From contig NC_037641.1 in the NCBI RefSeq assembly GCF_003254395.2, positions 10,936,501 through 11,000,500 of the forward strand: a DNA stretch of 64,000 nucleotides. Reading direction: 5' to 3'. Below are positions 23,247 to 38,700 of the stretch, in pieces. A program made the translations under genes and the position numbers. The notes under the pieces were generated by a model, which saw nothing but the letters and a program-made list of their open reading frames with translations, was not told the origin of the DNA and ran no database searches. The number at the start of each line of letters is the position of its first letter. The first letter of the stretch is position 1. This DNA is from Apis mellifera (taxonomy: Eukaryota > Arthropoda > Insecta > Hymenoptera > Apidae).

Positions 23247-26200
23247 GTCCCCCAACGTTTCGCGAAACGTTCCTCTCCCCACCTTCTCCTTCCTGGCGAG
23301 AGAAGAATTAAAAATCGGGATCGGAAACGGCGCGCGTTCGAAAAAAGGAAGGGAAAGAGAAGAGGAAAAAGTCGGTTGATTACAGGTGTTCGATAATCGT
23401 CCCCGACAAAAGAGAAATCGCCGACCGTAATAACGAAGCGAACAACAGTCGAGCATAATTAATCTCCTGGGCGAGACGAGAGAAAAATTCTGGCCAACGA
23501 GTGGGAAAGAAAAGGCTAATGAAGTCGATGCTCCAACGTTTCCTCGATCGTCTTCCTTCCCCCTGCGATGCTAATTGGCCGTTTAATCGACGGTCGCTTG
23601 TCGAAAACAGACGTCTCGAAAAGAGAGAGAGAGAGAGTGACCCGTGTCGTTGGTGCCACCCTAGGCAGCCGAGTCGAAACACCGCAAACTGCAACGAGCC
23701 GAAAAGGAGCAACGAGAGGGAGAGACGCGGAGAGGGAGGTACGAGCGGCATTTCTCTTGCCAATTTGCGAATTATTAATTTAACCGTTCCCCTTTAACGC
23801 TACGAAGCCCGCGGCTAATATTTTCCCGAACAACCTGTGGCGAGAGGAGGATGGACGTGGAAGGAGAGAAAAGGAGAAAAGAGAAGAGAGAGCGGCAGGA
23901 GTTGGCATAACGTAAACGGTCGTCTGGTCTTGCCACCGCGCTTGCAGCGGTTCCACCGCCGTGAAACAAACTTCCAAACGCGAAATAAAGGTGGGTAACA
24001 AACTTGATTGCGGTTTATCGGAACCGCGGCGAATATTATCGAAAGCGTGTCCCCGATTAAAAAGCTTTCGAAAAACATTTCTGAATTAATCATCCCGAAG
24101 GATCTTTCCATACGATTCCTTCCGCGTGTGATCATCAACCGCCTGTTGAAATTCCGCCAAATCATCCTCCCCCCGATGCAACAACAACGTCCGTCGCTAC
24201 ACAACAAAACGTTTACATCTCCGATTGTTCGGAAACCTAATTTATCGTCCGTTTATTGTTCCGCGTAACTAATCGATTTCGCGGCCGAGTAACCGCCGAC
24301 CGAGAGAGAGGGAGAGAGAGAGAGAAAGGGACAGAGATCGTGGAGCGTGATTCGCCGGCAAACCGCTACGAGCTAAAAACAACGCAACGATCCCGTATTC
24401 ATAACTGGATTTCCCGTTCCCCCTGGGAAGAGAGAGAGGGGGGAAGTGAACAGCGGGTGGGTAAATACATATATCCGATTTTCACAGCGGACTGACCTGT
24501 CTCAATGCCATCCACCCCTTTCCTCCTGCCCGCAAATTAGAGACGGTCGGTTGCCCGATCCGAACTGTCTTCTTCGCTCGTTTTATCGCGCTTTGTAAAT
24601 AAACCTGCGTTTAACTTGGCGAATAACTCGCTACAATATCACATTCCTTCGACAATTTATCGACTGTTCCTTCCTCTTCTTCTTCTTCGTAACATCACCG
24701 AATTGAATTCTATTCGACTAATTTTTCTTCTTTTTTCCACACTCCTTGCAACTATCCGCGCGGGAATAGTGTCTCCATTTCTTCCGAAAGAGGATGGATA
24801 CAAAGGGAGGGGGAGGGAGCCGCGTGTTTTAATATCGGCGGCGCTAAGGGGTGGGAGGGAGGAGCGGCTAGATTCCGTTGATTGACTGACTGACGCGCGA
24901 GGGCGCTAAAGGGGCCGTTGGGGGCCGAAGGGGGCAGACAAAGGGAAAAGGTTCTCGAGGACAAGTTCGGGTCGAAGATAGGAAAGCGGAGCGGAGAGCA
25001 ATCTCTTACGCTCGAGTTCGTCTCCCCCTGCGCGGGGAACAACTCGCCACCCCGATCACTCCGAATAATCATCGCGGGACACACGGCTCTCGCGCCTCGC
25101 TGCATCTACGAAAATTAAAGATGAGGCTGGTGGAGGAGGGTGTACACCGAATTTCGCGGGTCACCGCGACCACATACTTGGACCTTCGAGGAAGGGGATC
25201 AAAGTCGAGAGGAAAGAATATGATCCACGACTTTGTTCGTTTCGGAAGAGAAATCTTTATATATACGAATGTGTGAGGATGAAGAGAAACTTTTGAGAAG
25301 AGTGAACCGAAGAGAAAAATGTGTGAACCGAGAGACCTAGATTTGTCGGGAGATCGGGAAAAGGAAATCGGTCGGCTCGTAAACGTATCTCGAACGAAGT
25401 AACACCGTTAACGATGATTTATAGAATTCCTCGACCTCGATAATCCTATGATTCGACGACGCGGGGAATCACGCGAGTATTAGATTAGAAAGATGATCGT
25501 GCATGTTACACTCCCCCTCCTCCTTTAAACAGATGCCAGAAAAATCGATTATTCTTTCTTTTTTTGGAGATTCAGGGCGAAGGAATAGACCGATATTTCT
25601 CCATCCTTTGAGTCTCCATTCAGAGGCCAACGAGATCCCTCCTCATTTTCCTCAGGTATTCAGCGTTAATAAAATTTTATATTATTCCCGTTATTTTATC
25701 TCATCCGTCTTTCTCGAGCAACGTATCCGCGAGATCCGCGGGCTAATTAAATATAACAAGAATTGAAAAGCATCGTTGTCGATGGATTGATCAGTCGAGA
25801 ATGGATGGAACGGCTCGTTCTAATCGATGATGAACCAAAATAGCGCGAGAAAAGGGAAAAACGTTTCTGGGCGGAAAATCGGTGATTTTTCAAAATGGCG
25901 ACGCAATTCACGGCAAGCGCGATAATTTGCACGGCGGATTCTTGAAGAGAGAGGAAAAGTGGGGAGGACCGGGGTAGTAATCCGAAAGGATTTATCGCCT
26001 TCGATACAAAGGAGGAGAGGGAAAAGAAAGAAAAGAAGAGAAAGGAAACACGAGATAAAACCTGTAAAATATTACGTGTCGCGTGTCGATGGAATGGAAA
26101 GGCAACGAACGGGGAATCGAATTTGAAAAACGGCCAGGGCAAAGTGGAAAGTGCTGGCAAGGACGTCACGAACCTTTTAAAGCTCTCTGTTATCCTTGGC

Positions 26201-28558
26201 GGGTTCCCGAAGGACACTCTTATCTCCGCCCCGGTGTTTGCTTTGTGGATCTTAACAGGGTAACGTTCGCTGCCAGAAACGGTCCACGAGAAATTCTACA
26301 TTGGCGAGTAACCGGCCGCCGCCGCCGCCGCGAAGGGACGAGTAGTGAAATAACAAGACCGAAATGCACGAGGAGTGAGAAAGGCGGGCGAGGAAGGAGA
26401 AAATGAGAGAAGGGAGAATAGGAGAGGGAGAGAGAGAAAGAGAGAGAGACACGAGGATAAGACGACAATCCGGTGCGCAAATGCCACCGGGATTTAGATC
26501 GGACGTCTCTAATGGCAGCAGGATTTCAATGGCAAATGGCACCTGCCAGATCCTCGCCACTTGTTTGGCCAAAGGATTTGTAAAATCTGCCGAGATATCC
26601 GTGTGGATACTTACGCCGCTCATAGAAGATATCGGGCGAGTAGAAAGAGGAATAAAACTGCCTCATTGATTTAACGAAGGATAAATAGCGGGTGCCGGTC
26701 GATGAAACAGCGCGAGGAATCGATGATTCGTTATCGTTTTCGTTGCCGTACCAACCGATTTTACCAAGCGAATACATAAGGAATGATGATACTTCGTGGC
26801 AGAGAATTCCCCCGTCCATAGGAGAGAAAATAGAAGCATGCTCCGAATCGAACAGGGCCAATCTATCGTCCCACTTGGAATCTAAGGAAAAAGAAAAAAA
26901 AAAAAGGAGAACGAATCGGTTTCACGTTCGAGCGAATATTCCTCGATTCTTCAATTTCCAAACACTCCGCTTTCCCCTCGAAAGACTACTTTCGTCGCTT
27001 CAGCCTCCCCCGCGTCTTATATTACCGTCCTAAGGGTGTCTCCGTGCCTCCTCTTTGAGATTTCTGCCGAGGAACAAAGGGAAAGGGAAGAAGGCAGAAG
27101 AGGCCGCTAACAAACCTTCGAATCGCAAACTTACGTTACGTACCGCGAAGAAGGGGGAGAGAAAGGGAGAGAGGGAGACGGAGCGAGAAAGGGCGGTACA
27201 GGCGCGAACAAATATTATTCAGGATGCAGTTTTTCCACCGTGCTTTTTGCTTTTTGGGCGTTAACGATATTTAACGACGCATTTATAACATCTCACGATC
27301 TCGAACCAAATGTCTCTTTCTCTCTCTCTTCGAGGGAAGAAAAGAAAAGAGGAAAAAAAAAAAAAAGGAAAGAAAAGAAAAGGGATCGCGGCTCGATTTC
27401 TCGAAAGAGAAGAAGACGAACGCGGCGTTATTCTCCGCGGCAAAAACCGAATTTCTCCGCCCTCTCTCGTTCGACGAGAGCAAACAATCTAACAAGCAAA
27501 AAGTCCCTTTTACGTCCCGAGTACCGAGAGAGAGTTGCTCAATGCTTGTTAAGAGAAGCCAGGCCCGTCTGTCCCGAGTGTCTTGCCTCTCCTGTTGGCG
27601 AGGCAGAAGAAGGGAAGAAGGGAGAGAAGGAGAGCGAGAGGGAGAGAAGAGGGGAAGAAAAGAAAAGAAAGGAGGGGAGGGATAAAAAAAGGAAAAGAAA
27701 TAAGAGAAGACGGAGGGGTGAGAAGGTGAAGGGGAGAGAAGCACGCGGGACGAAAAGCACGACGGGGGTTGTGTCCTTCGTTAGGAAACGTTAGCGAGGC
27801 ACCTGGTGCACGATTACGGTCGCGCCACGCGCACATGGGGTTCCGCAACGGTGGTGATGGCGCTCGCCTACGTTGGAGGGTTGAAAGCCTCGTGGATGGC
27901 CGACGATATCATGACGGATGGGGGACGTCGGTGTGTAGACAACCTCGCCGACCTTCGAACAATAACGTTACGAATGTTTCGTCCCACCTACGCTACCGGT
28001 TCTCTCCACTTTCGTCGTATCCGTGCTTCCGCCATATTCCCGAATTAGCGTGATCGATCATCGCGACCTGCCGCCGGTAATCGGGCAGCGCATATGCGGT
28101 CTAAAAACGTGTAAAAAAAAAGGTGGATAAAAAGGACAAAATGGAAAAAAAAGACGGTCGATCCCGCGTTGGTCGTGGAAAAATCGAGAGGGGAAAGAAA
28201 GAAAAAAAAGAAAAAGAAAAAGAGACGAAGTTTGAAACGCGTCGTTTCCAGCCCTTCGCGAGGACCGACTCGATCCCGAAACGTTGTTCCGGTATAAAGT
28301 ATCGGGAGAGAAAGGCAAGAGAAGAAGAACCACTCGGCTGCGACAAAAGCGGTCCGTTGAATCACGCCACCCCTTAAGAGATCTCCTTGATTTATATCCA
28401 GGGAACTTTCGCTCGTTTCGAAAGGACGAGACAAAGAAATTACCATCGCTATTCGTACGAAGGCTACCCGAATTCGAGAAGCCAACGTTCTCTTTTCTCG
28501 CAAAATGAAAAGGTTTCCAGGAAATGAGCATATGCGACAGGAACGTGTTAAGTACGTA

Positions 28559-28586
28559 CGAACGAACGAACGAACGAACGAACGAA
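28559..28586 (+). repeat. (AACG)n tetranucleotide repeat
   Basis: About seven AACG units in the large intron. Confidence 0.9.
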
Positions 28587-30000
28587 CCGTGCGTACGATA
28601 ACGATGAGAGTGCAGTTCCAGCACGCGATCGAGAAGGGAGGGGAGGCTCGTCGGGGATAGAAAAGCGAGAGTAACTTGTCGCGTCGAGCGGACATGGAGG
28701 AGGATTTGATGGATTTTAACCCCCGACTGATATTCGATTACCGATCAGCCTCACCCTCGACCGATAATCCATTATAGTTCTTGCGCCCTCCCACCCCGGC
28801 TCCGATACCCATCCAGCCAGTGACTCGCGCGTTTTCTGGAATTTATCAGCCAGGATTGGATCGCAAATGGGGTTCGGCTCGCGCGCCATCTTCCCGATCA
28901 TCGTGGCAAGTAGATGTAATCAAATAGTAGTAGTAATTTCTCGACTGTCGTTCGACGAGAAAATAATAATCGCATCGAAATCGAGTCCGTCCCCGCGATC
29001 AGCTAGCCACGTGGATTTTTAAACAACGTAACCTGGTCGTAAATGTTCACGAAACGTTGAGACGATTGATCGAGGAGGAGGAGGAGGAGGAAGACAATGG
29101 TACGTAATCTCGGATCTCGCGGACGTGTTTGCGCACACTTTGGGACGGGGACTTTAGATGTATCGCGATGGATGGGACGCGGGAAGGGAGAGAAAAGGGC
29201 GGGACCCCTTTAATCTTGGCGGATCAAAACGTCGCGGCGCGTTGCGTCGCCATGGGACCGCCACGGCCGATGCTCGCGTGATTGCTCCGCGCGCTCGAGC
29301 GGAGGGGGTGCTCTAACAGCGTTTCAAAGGGGCGAGCGAAAATTGCATTGTAATTAAAACCGCGGCGTCTTTGTTGTTTGGCCCGCTGCGCTCGGGGAAA
29401 GTGCATTCGCGCCACCTCCCTCTTTCCTCTCGCCGAGGCGGCCGTCCAAGAGGAGGCCGGTTCATATTATCGCGGCCAATAATCCTTTCGCGATTGTTCC
29501 GTTGTCACGTTGTACGCATTGTTGTACGCAACAGCGAGTAATTATGCGCGTTATACGGTGGTGAAAGCGAGCTATCGAACGAACTTGGCAATCGTGTTAA
29601 TCATAGTTACGAAGGTTAAGGATAGTCGGATAAAAGGAATGAAAGGACTTTCTTCGCCGGCTTGTTCTATTTTAAAACAAGGAGAACTATCGGAGGCGAG
29701 TGGTAACGAATCTTCTTTACGATCCATAAATCAGCCGCATTGGGAACTTTAATTGCGTTCGGACCCAAACTTCCAATTTTCTTAAGCGGCGATAACTTTT
29801 TTGAAGAACGGTCGCGTTTCGACCAATCGTAACAATCGTAACCATCTAATCTGAGTCGATTCGAACGAGGATCGTGGAGTAAATAATAAGGATGGAAGGA
29901 TGATTTTAATCCGTCGTTGCTCGAAATGGACGTCACTTGCACACGCAATTTCATCGAGTAGTTGTCGGAACTGACCCTCGCAAACTCGACGAAAAGTCAT

Positions 30001-30024
30001 CTCTCTCTCTCTCTCTCTCTCTCT
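30001..30024 (+). repeat. (CT)12 microsatellite
   Basis: An uninterrupted CT run of 24 bases in the large intron. Confidence 0.9.
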
Positions 30025-32414
30025 GTCCCTCGGCTATCCCTCGACCCTTCGAATAATAACCGGATTGTTAGCATTGATTAAAGCGCACCGCGGATGAGAT
30101 GGACCGTTCCATCCGCCCCTTCTGCGGTCAGCCCCCCTCCTCCCTGGTCCGTCACCGGACCGATTCCTCGGAAACGAGTAGGCGCCGGAATGGTTTATGT
30201 CTTATGCACCCTCCTACTCTCCCAAACCGAATCGTTTCCGATTGCTTTCGCCCGATTCGACGATCGCGACGAACCCCTCGTAAATTCTTAAATCAAGAAT
30301 CCGTAGTTGGAGAGAATCTGAGAATCGAGAGCCGAAAGGAGAGGAGAAACTCTCGGGATATCTCGTCTCATCTCGACGACGGCCGTGTATCGAAAATATA
30401 AAAAGAAAAAGAAAAAGACGAGGGAACGAGAATAGAAGACCGTTTGTTGTTCTCCGCGCGCGAGAATACCGTACGTGGGATACGATACGCGCGGCGTCTC
30501 GAAAACGACGATCCACGAGTGTTCATCGTCGCGATTCTTGACCGGTTGAGAAACACGAGACCACGTTCCGAGACCACGACGGATGCCTCCGCGAATCGGC
30601 ATCTTCTTTCTTTCCGGTCGGCTCGTCGCCGGGAAAATAACGAGGTCGTCGGTTACTTTCCTTAACAACCTCGGGGCTACGCGGCGTGATTGTGACGCGG
30701 CGGAGAGATCCGCGCCGTCCATCTTTTCTTCCCCTCCCCTCGCCCTCGCCCCCTCGTTTTCAAGAAACCGGCGTAGCGATCCTAAACCTCGACCCGCCGC
30801 TCCTCTAAAGCGCGCCTTTTCATTTTCACCCATCCCGCGTCGCGCATCGCGTCGCTCGATTCTTTTTCGCGGCCGCGCGAAGAGCCGTGGAGAGGAGGCC
30901 GCTCGAGAGAACGGGTCTCACACACATTATGTTGGCCTAACGCGCGTGACCCAGCCATAATGGAGGCCGAAACCTCCTCCTCCTCCTCTTCCCTTTCTCG
31001 TTCGGACAAAACTCTCTCTCGTAACGAGCCGCCTCGCCTTCTCCTCGTAATGGAAACACGATGACGGCCGCCGTATTTTAATTACGAGAAAAAAGGAGAA
31101 AGAAAGAAAAAGAAGGAGAAGGAAAAAAGAACTACTCTGACCCGCGTCTTCCCGAGTTTAACTTCGAGATCATCGGCAAAAGCTTTTTAGTTTCCTCCAA
31201 AAGGGCACAGTTCTTTTTAATCCATTATACCTTTCACGTATATCGGAAGTATTATTATCGCGATGACGAAACAAATGTTCTCTCTCTCTCAAAGAGACGA
31301 CTATCAATTACCCGACCACGCGATTCACGGATCCATCAGGGATAGGACGGTGTCTCGGTGTCACCACCCCTATTAATGCCTCGTAATTAACGAATCGCGA
31401 TTGCTCGAATGCGTTGTCTCGAGGATCGACAGGATGCTCAACCTCCAATTTCTCGAACCCGCTAATTACACGTCTAATCCGATTACGCTTCTCCTTTCCC
31501 CTCTTGTCAACCAAGTCTCCTCCTTTTTCCCCTTCCACTCGGCTGGATCGCGTGTCTTCCGCGTTCTCACGTAAAAATGTCGTTAATGCTCGATCGAGAA
31601 TGGGCTCTCCCTCTCCTCCCTTCCCCTTCACTCGGTCGCGATTCGAAACCTTTTCGGACAAATGGCCACGTAGCACGCTAGGTCTCCTATCATCCTCGTG
31701 TCGTGAGTCGACGACTATCCGTACTTCTTGATTCGAGAAAGAAAAAGGAAAAAAAGGAAGAACGGAGAGAAATTGTTTCGAGAAATTTTTCTCGACCGCG
31801 TATTAACGATTGGAAATAAATCGACGCGCGTGTGTATAACCCTCTCTCTTTCTCTCCAAGGCAGAAACGCGTTCGATCGGAGGCATTCCCCTTCGGGACG
31901 TGACCTAATGGTCCGCGAAACAAACGCCGGTAGGTCCATCCATCCCTCCCTCGCGGAAGCGAAAGCGAGGCGACTCCCCCGTCGAAAGCAGTGATTTAAT
32001 TTCAGGGACTCATCTTGGAGAGATTGGGGGCGCGGTAACTTTTCAATCAGCCGTCAAGTCCGCGGCCGCAAGGGGTGGAGCCGTGCGGGTATTCCTTCCC
32101 CGCTATGGCGAGGAATACCGGTACACGGTCCGTACGATATTATCGGCCGGAAATATCTCTGCCTCGTTGCTCTCGACAGCGCGATAAAACTATCCGATAC
32201 GAACGAGATCATTGGGGAAGACGAGTAACTGTGGATCGACGATAACCGATCGTTATCTAGTGAAATTTTTTTTTTTTTCTTCCAGAAGAAAAAAGAAATC
32301 CATTACTCGATACGATATTTATCATTTTCGTTTCCATCGATTCTCACCGTTTTCGCCTTCTGTTCCTCTTTTCCATTTCCCGATCGAATGATGGAAATTG
32401 TTTTATTTCCCCCC

Positions 32415-32431
32415 TTTTTTTTTTTTTTTTT
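32415..32431 (+). repeat. T17 homopolymer
   Basis: A long T-run preceded by C6 in the large intron. A shorter T-run lies near 32267. Confidence 0.85.
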
Positions 32432-35038
32432 AACAAGATCGAAGCGCGCAAAATTCATCACTTGGAGCGCGCGATAATCGTCGACAAATACGTTTGTCGC
32501 CGGCCAGCGCCACACTCTAAAAATAATTATTTTAATTGCGACTTCCCTTCCCCCCTTTACCTACCCTCGTTCAGACGCTGTCAAGATTTTCGAAACCCGT
32601 GTCCTCGATGTGTATAGAGGAGCAGGAGAGGGGAAGAGACACACAGTTGACGTGCTTGAAAAGCGCGCGGGGCAAAGCGTGGAACCGGCGGGATAACCGT
32701 GAAAACGGCGGGATTCAAAGCCGGCTTAATCCGCGCGCCCGAGCCTGTGGAAATATTTTCTTAACGAGAATATTCAATTTTCCCGATCGATTCGCCCCGT
32801 TGAAAATTATTCGCGCCTTCCTCCCTCTCCTCTCTCTTTCTCGATATCGGGATTCCTCAACCCCCCACCGATTTCCAAAACCGGCGTCGTGTCTTGCTTC
32901 GAAAGATAAGTCTCTCTCTCGAGCGACGAATATATTCACACGTGTGTGTGTGTATCGAGGAGAGGAGGAACGTTCGATTTTTCAAGCGTATTATACCGAG
33001 GAAGGAAGCGTGTAATAATCGAGGTAGAAAAAGGAGAAGCGGAGGAAATCACGGGACCGAGTGAGACAACGTCGACGAAAATTCCTACGGAAATTCCTGA
33101 ACACGGAGAAATCGGGCGGCGATCCGACCGCATAATCCCGAGAGTAGGCCCGTGGCCAGTTAACCGCCCCGCTCCAATGACGGGAATGACGAGAAAGTTT
33201 TGTCGATAGCGAGCGCCATCCCCCGCACGAAACCCATAACGAATTCCGATACGAGGCCCGCTTTAATATCCCGCCCGCGCGCACATTAACACTTTTATAA
33301 TAACGCATTATATTACGTAACACGGTTCGGGGGGCTCGTTAATGCCGAAGAGGGGTGTTTAACGTCGATTTCGAGAAAAATTTCGTCACTCTCTCTCTCC
33401 CCTGCCTCGTGTGACGGGCATCGGCGCGCGTGCAACGCGATGAATTCGCAATATGATACGCTAATCCAGGCATTCGGAATATTATACGCGCGGAGCGCGC
33501 GCGCCGCGTGTTCGTCATTAAATTACTTATTAATGCGTACCGTTTAATTTCGACAAGCTGCCCACCAGGTTGGCTTGATAAAACCAAACTGGCCGTCCAA
33601 CCAGCCGGGACCTTCTCCCCAACCCCCTCCCCCGAACAAATTCCAGTTGAATTTTCCAACGGATCGTTATATTATACGCGATATACGTGTGTATATATAT
33701 ATGTATGTACGTTTCTACTTCTTTCTCGTCACGGTGACAACGGGGAATTCCGCGGTCGATCCACGATAACGACCGACGATTATTACGCGTTCCACGGTAT
33801 AAATGGTGTACGAAACATAGCCGCGGGGCGTGCGGAGCGTGGCTGCTGCCGGGGATCCCCGGGTTAACCAACCGGATAGAAGTATGATTTATAAGAAGGG
33901 GAGGAAACGAGGAGGAGGAGGAGGAGGAGGTTCTTGCGACACTGGGATGGCGAGAATGGGAGCGCGAGATCTGAGAGGAAATTCGGAAATTTTGTACCGT
34001 GTCCACGTTTAATCGTTATCGATAAATAAATAAATAAGAACGAAAAGGGAAATTTTAGAAGATGTGATAAATCGTGAATTCAGAAGAATCGAATCGAAGA
34101 ACAGAATCTATATTTCTTTCGGCGAAACGAAAATGACAAAAGGTATAATACCTATGGGTATTCTCCGCGAAATCAAATATTCCTCTCTTTCTCACTTTCT
34201 CTCTCTCTCTCTGAGAGGAAAATTCTATAAAGGAAGCCACGGGACTGATAAATAAAACGATAAATTTTCGTACGGTCTTTTTCCTTGCTTCCGTTTTTCC
34301 CTCCCCTACGTCTATGACGAGATAAATAAAGCGGCCGTAAATTCCCCCCCTCGACTCCTCTTCTGCCGCTCGCGTCTAACTTTCGTCCCAGAAAACGTAC
34401 GAGTGTTTAGGCTGTTGCCCGCTACTTACCACGAATATCCGGGAATCGCCGTATCTTTCCGCCCCACTAATTTCAGGGGGTCGAAGAGAAACGACCGTGA
34501 AACGGCGAACGATACCGGCGCAACAGAGAGATCGTTAAGTGCATTAGGAGGTTGTTATTTCTGCCACGGGAGAGCATCGTTCCACATCGCGATGGAAACA
34601 AGCACGGTTCACGGTTAGGTAAAGGTCAGAAGGACCGACCCGAACATCTCATTTCCGCCGACGACTTTATCCCAGGAGAGATATCTCGATCCTCGCTAAT
34701 TCCGTGGCCAGTTAATTGATAAAAAAAAAAAAGAGAGGAATCTTCTTCTCCTTCTTCTTCTTCTTTTTCCAACAAAAAGGAAAAAAGAGGAAAAATCGAT
34801 TTTGGATAACGAAATATTTCGAACCGATTCGGGAGAGCAATCGCGTCCTTTCCGCTCCGTAGAGTAAGAATTCACGTGGCAGGTGTCAAACGTGCGGAAA
34901 TGTATGGGGAGGGGGGAGAAGAGGAGGGAGAAAAAAACGCGTATGAGAATGGAGAGGGTGGGGGGTATGTCGACGGGCATCGAACCGTGACGAATTCTCC
35001 GATCGAGTTTCGATCGAGTTTAGATTAAAACCGTATAC

Positions 35039-35055
35039 TATATATATATATATAT
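35039..35055 (+). repeat. (TA)n microsatellite
   Basis: A TA run of 17 bases in the large intron. Confidence 0.85.
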
Positions 35056-35725
35056 CGGAAACCGGAGAAACAAACGATGTAACTTTTCGGTTTCATGGCG
35101 GAAATCGTGGCTCGGCTCGCGATTTGATTTGTTCCTCGACGCGTGAAACCATCGAGGCTCTATATAACGCTCTCTCGATTCTCGCGCGAGATTTTTTTTT
35201 TTTTTCTTTTTGCAAATTTCGAGCGGAAACTCGAGAGGAGAGACAAAAAAGAGGAAACCGATGAAGAAGAACATTTTACACGGTTTCTTATAGATAGGGA
35301 AAGACCGGGCTGAGAGTAATTATTTTCGGTGAGGGAAAAAAATCTCGCTCGCCAAAAAAAAAAAAAATTTGTCCCCCGTAGATAAAACTACGAGAGATCG
35401 AAAGGCCTTTAATTTTTTATAACGTGCCGATATTCCTACGCGCGGTGTAAAACTCTAGGCCCATTGTCTCCCGTTTGGTATTTCAACGATTTAAATGTCC
35501 GATACGTCGAGCGGGATACGTATCGGGGGACGTCCAAAACCGTCCGTGGATTAATTCATACTCGGTTTTCGTCCAGATTCGATGTGACGGGAATTTGATG
35601 AAATTTTATACAACGCTCTCTTCCTCGTTCCGATCAAATATTTGGATTATTTTTCCTCAAAAGGAAAAATTTCTCTCCCGTCTCGCTACCTTTTTTCTCT
35701 TTTTCCCTTTTTTCTCTTTTTATCA

Positions 35726-35747
35726 GAGAGAGAGAGAGAGAGAGACT
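35726..35747 (+). repeat. (AG)11 microsatellite
   Basis: An uninterrupted AG run preceded by a T/C-rich tract, so purine and pyrimidine tracts abut. Confidence 0.9.
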
Positions 35748-38700
35748 TAGCGTATTTTTCGAGCGAACAAACACCACGATCGAACGCGACGTTTCGAGGA
35801 TTACGATTATCGGAGCAGAGGGCGAGATCACGCTCTGGCCGGCCGCGACAAATGCGGCGACGATCGCACGTAAAAACCGAAGGAACGTTTTTATCTCCCT
35901 GCTGGCTTCCGCCGCGTAATGATTTCGTCCGTTTGTGCGCGGGACTGCGCGGCGACATCCGTCGAATACGCTTAATCAAATCGAAAGATCCTTCGAGGTC
36001 GGGGGAGCCCCGCCGCGTTACGAAGCAATTAAAGCGCAGGATTAATTGCGACCGCACGCCGGGAAAAATAAGTCCATAAATTAACGACTGCTCCACGTCC
36101 TGCTCCCCCCCCCCCCTCCCTCCTTGGCCTCTCCACCAATCCCGTCTCCTCTTATCCCTGATTCACCACACTCGCCTCGGCCTGCCTCCACCATCCCTTC
36201 GTTCCCAACCACCGACAATCTTTTCTCTTGCCACGGATAACTTATTGCCGGGGCTACGCGCTATGCATTTCCGAACCGATTAACCTGTTACCCAATTCTT
36301 TCCATCCGCTTCGATCCTCTTCCAAAATCTTTTTCAAAATTTCGGAATTTCGTTTCCGACCGATAACGAGTTTATTTATCTTTATTATACGGTAATAAAA
36401 AAATTTCCTCCACTCACGTTCCATCAATCCTCCACGTAAGCATCCCTTATCTATCTCTAACGTTTTTATCTGACCGATAGATATCGAGGCGGAGAGTAAC
36501 CGCCGCGTTTACGTAAGATAGCGGTCGGGGGAACGGATAGGTTTACGCAAATCGGCCGCGTGAAAGTTAATCTTCCGCGATCCATCGGCTCGTCCCTTTG
36601 TGTTCCTAACGGTTAACGCTCTCCTTATCTTTTATTGCCGCTACCAACGTTATCCGGCCGCGCCGATCATATTTCCATCCTCTATCGATAATCGTGAATT
36701 CGACGAAAAATGGGAACGCCGGACCGAGTCTCGAGATCCCCAAAATTTCCCCAAGATTGTTTTTCATCGATTGAGCTGTTCGCGCCTCCCTTCTCCCTCT
36801 GATTGACGAAATGGCGCGACCCAAATTCGAACCATTTGCATTCCGACCGCTCGAAAGCGGGGAAAGGCTCGAAACGAGAAGGCGACGCGGTTCGACGGCT
36901 CGAGGATGGCTGCGAGGGGACGATTCGAACGAAAACGCTGACTGCGAAATAACCGGGCGTTGTTGAGGGACGACGCCGCTTTTTTTACGCGACACAAAGT
37001 AGCACTTTGCCAAATGACCCGAGTCTCTTTTAGAGCGTTGCCGTCCCGAGAATCGCGCCTCGCCACAAATTCCTCCTCCCTTCCGAATCGAATCCACCAC
37101 CCTCCAATCGTTCGTCTCCGCGAAGAATACAGGCGACAACACGAAGGGAAGGGAAAAGTCGAGAGAAATCGAGGAAGATCGAAGACAACGAAATTGGAGG
37201 AGGAAATTTCTAGTTTACGCTCGATCTCTCAGCGAACAACTGAGCTTCCTGCGCGAAACAGGGGCGCAGGTACGCGACGATATATATCTGGTTTATAAAT
37301 ATTAAACGGGGTGGAGGGCGGTTTCGCGGCGAGAACGCGTATCATAACCTTAAGACGTCGGACTGTGCATTGAAGGGGGGATCAGGAGGATTTGAGGAAG
37401 GTATCCCTCCTTTCCACGATATTACCCCTTATACCCGCCGACTTACGCTCTCGAGAACGTATACGTCACGGCCGTCTAACGTATATCCATAAAATTATGA
37501 CGCCACTGCATTTACGACTCGTACGAGACAGCTCTCCGTCTCCCTTCCGCGATTGATTTCCCGGAACCGACTTCGATCGGTCAATGAAACTCTTTTTTCC
37601 CCCCAAAAAGCGAGGGTTTTGTATATAAACCAATAAAAGAAGCGAGCAGGATGAAATCGAGATCGTTCCAAGAACGAGCGATACTTGCTTTTTCCAGGCA
37701 CGTGCCCCGTTCAACAATCGTTCCTTTTTTATTTACTCGCTTCTCTCTTCGTTTCCTCTTCGTCCATCCGCTTTTACTTCTCCTACTTCCGACGAATCGG
37801 GAAAAGGAGGATGGAGAAAGCGAGATTACATGGTATAGCATTAACGGGAATTCTCGGCGGCATTCGAGACACTCGACGAGACTTCGCAAGTTTCATTCGC
37901 ACCCTCGACGCGTCGAGGACCTCGCCGGGGGTTTAAGTCGCTACCCTAAAACCGTGTACCCGACTTCTCGTTATTAATTACTCGGGAACTCGCCCCTTTC
38001 CTCCTTTCCGTCCTACACCCATCAAAACAACGCGGATCAATCCCCAACCCGCTCACGGATTTACCGTCTGCTAAATGGACGAACCCCTCCCCCTCCTCGC
38101 CCCGCTGGTCAATCATTTTTCAGACGTCCCAGGATAATTTTTCACTCCAACGTCTTAGTTTTTCCTTAGTGCGGCAGCAGAGGGGGCAGGCGAGAGAGAG
38201 ATGGAGAGAAAAAAAATGGAGGAACTCGAGCGTTCTCGCGCTTTGCCGTGCCGTTCGACGCAACCAGAGAAAACCGTTGTTGCGCCCACCATTGTGGACG
38301 ACCACGGCGGCACGGCCGTAGTAGTTTCCTCCGTCAAAGCGGCGCATTGTCGCGACCGTTTCGAAAGAACGCGGTTGAAAATGGGAGCTCGTAAAGTGTT
38401 GGAGGCGCGTCTTTGGAGCGCGGAAAAACCGGGCTGGGGAAACAATGTGCGCCGTTGAAACGAGGAGGGGAATTGAAGAAGGGGGGAGAGGAGAAAGGAG
38501 CGTCATCGAGAGAGGGTGTAAGAATCTCGATTTACCATAAACTTAGAGGTTTGCGGGTGGAAAGCAGCCCGGATATTGCCGGAAGAGGCACGAAGGAACG
38601 AGAATGCTGGATAAGAATATATTAGGCGAGGAAGAGAAAAAGAGGGGATGAGGTGTTGAATGAAGAGGAGACGAGGGGATCGAGCAGGGGAATTAAAACC

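Noticed and set aside
32006..32034. 29-base plus-strand segment between a good TTTCAG and a GTAACT
   Set aside because: Very short, weak donor, no link to a gene.
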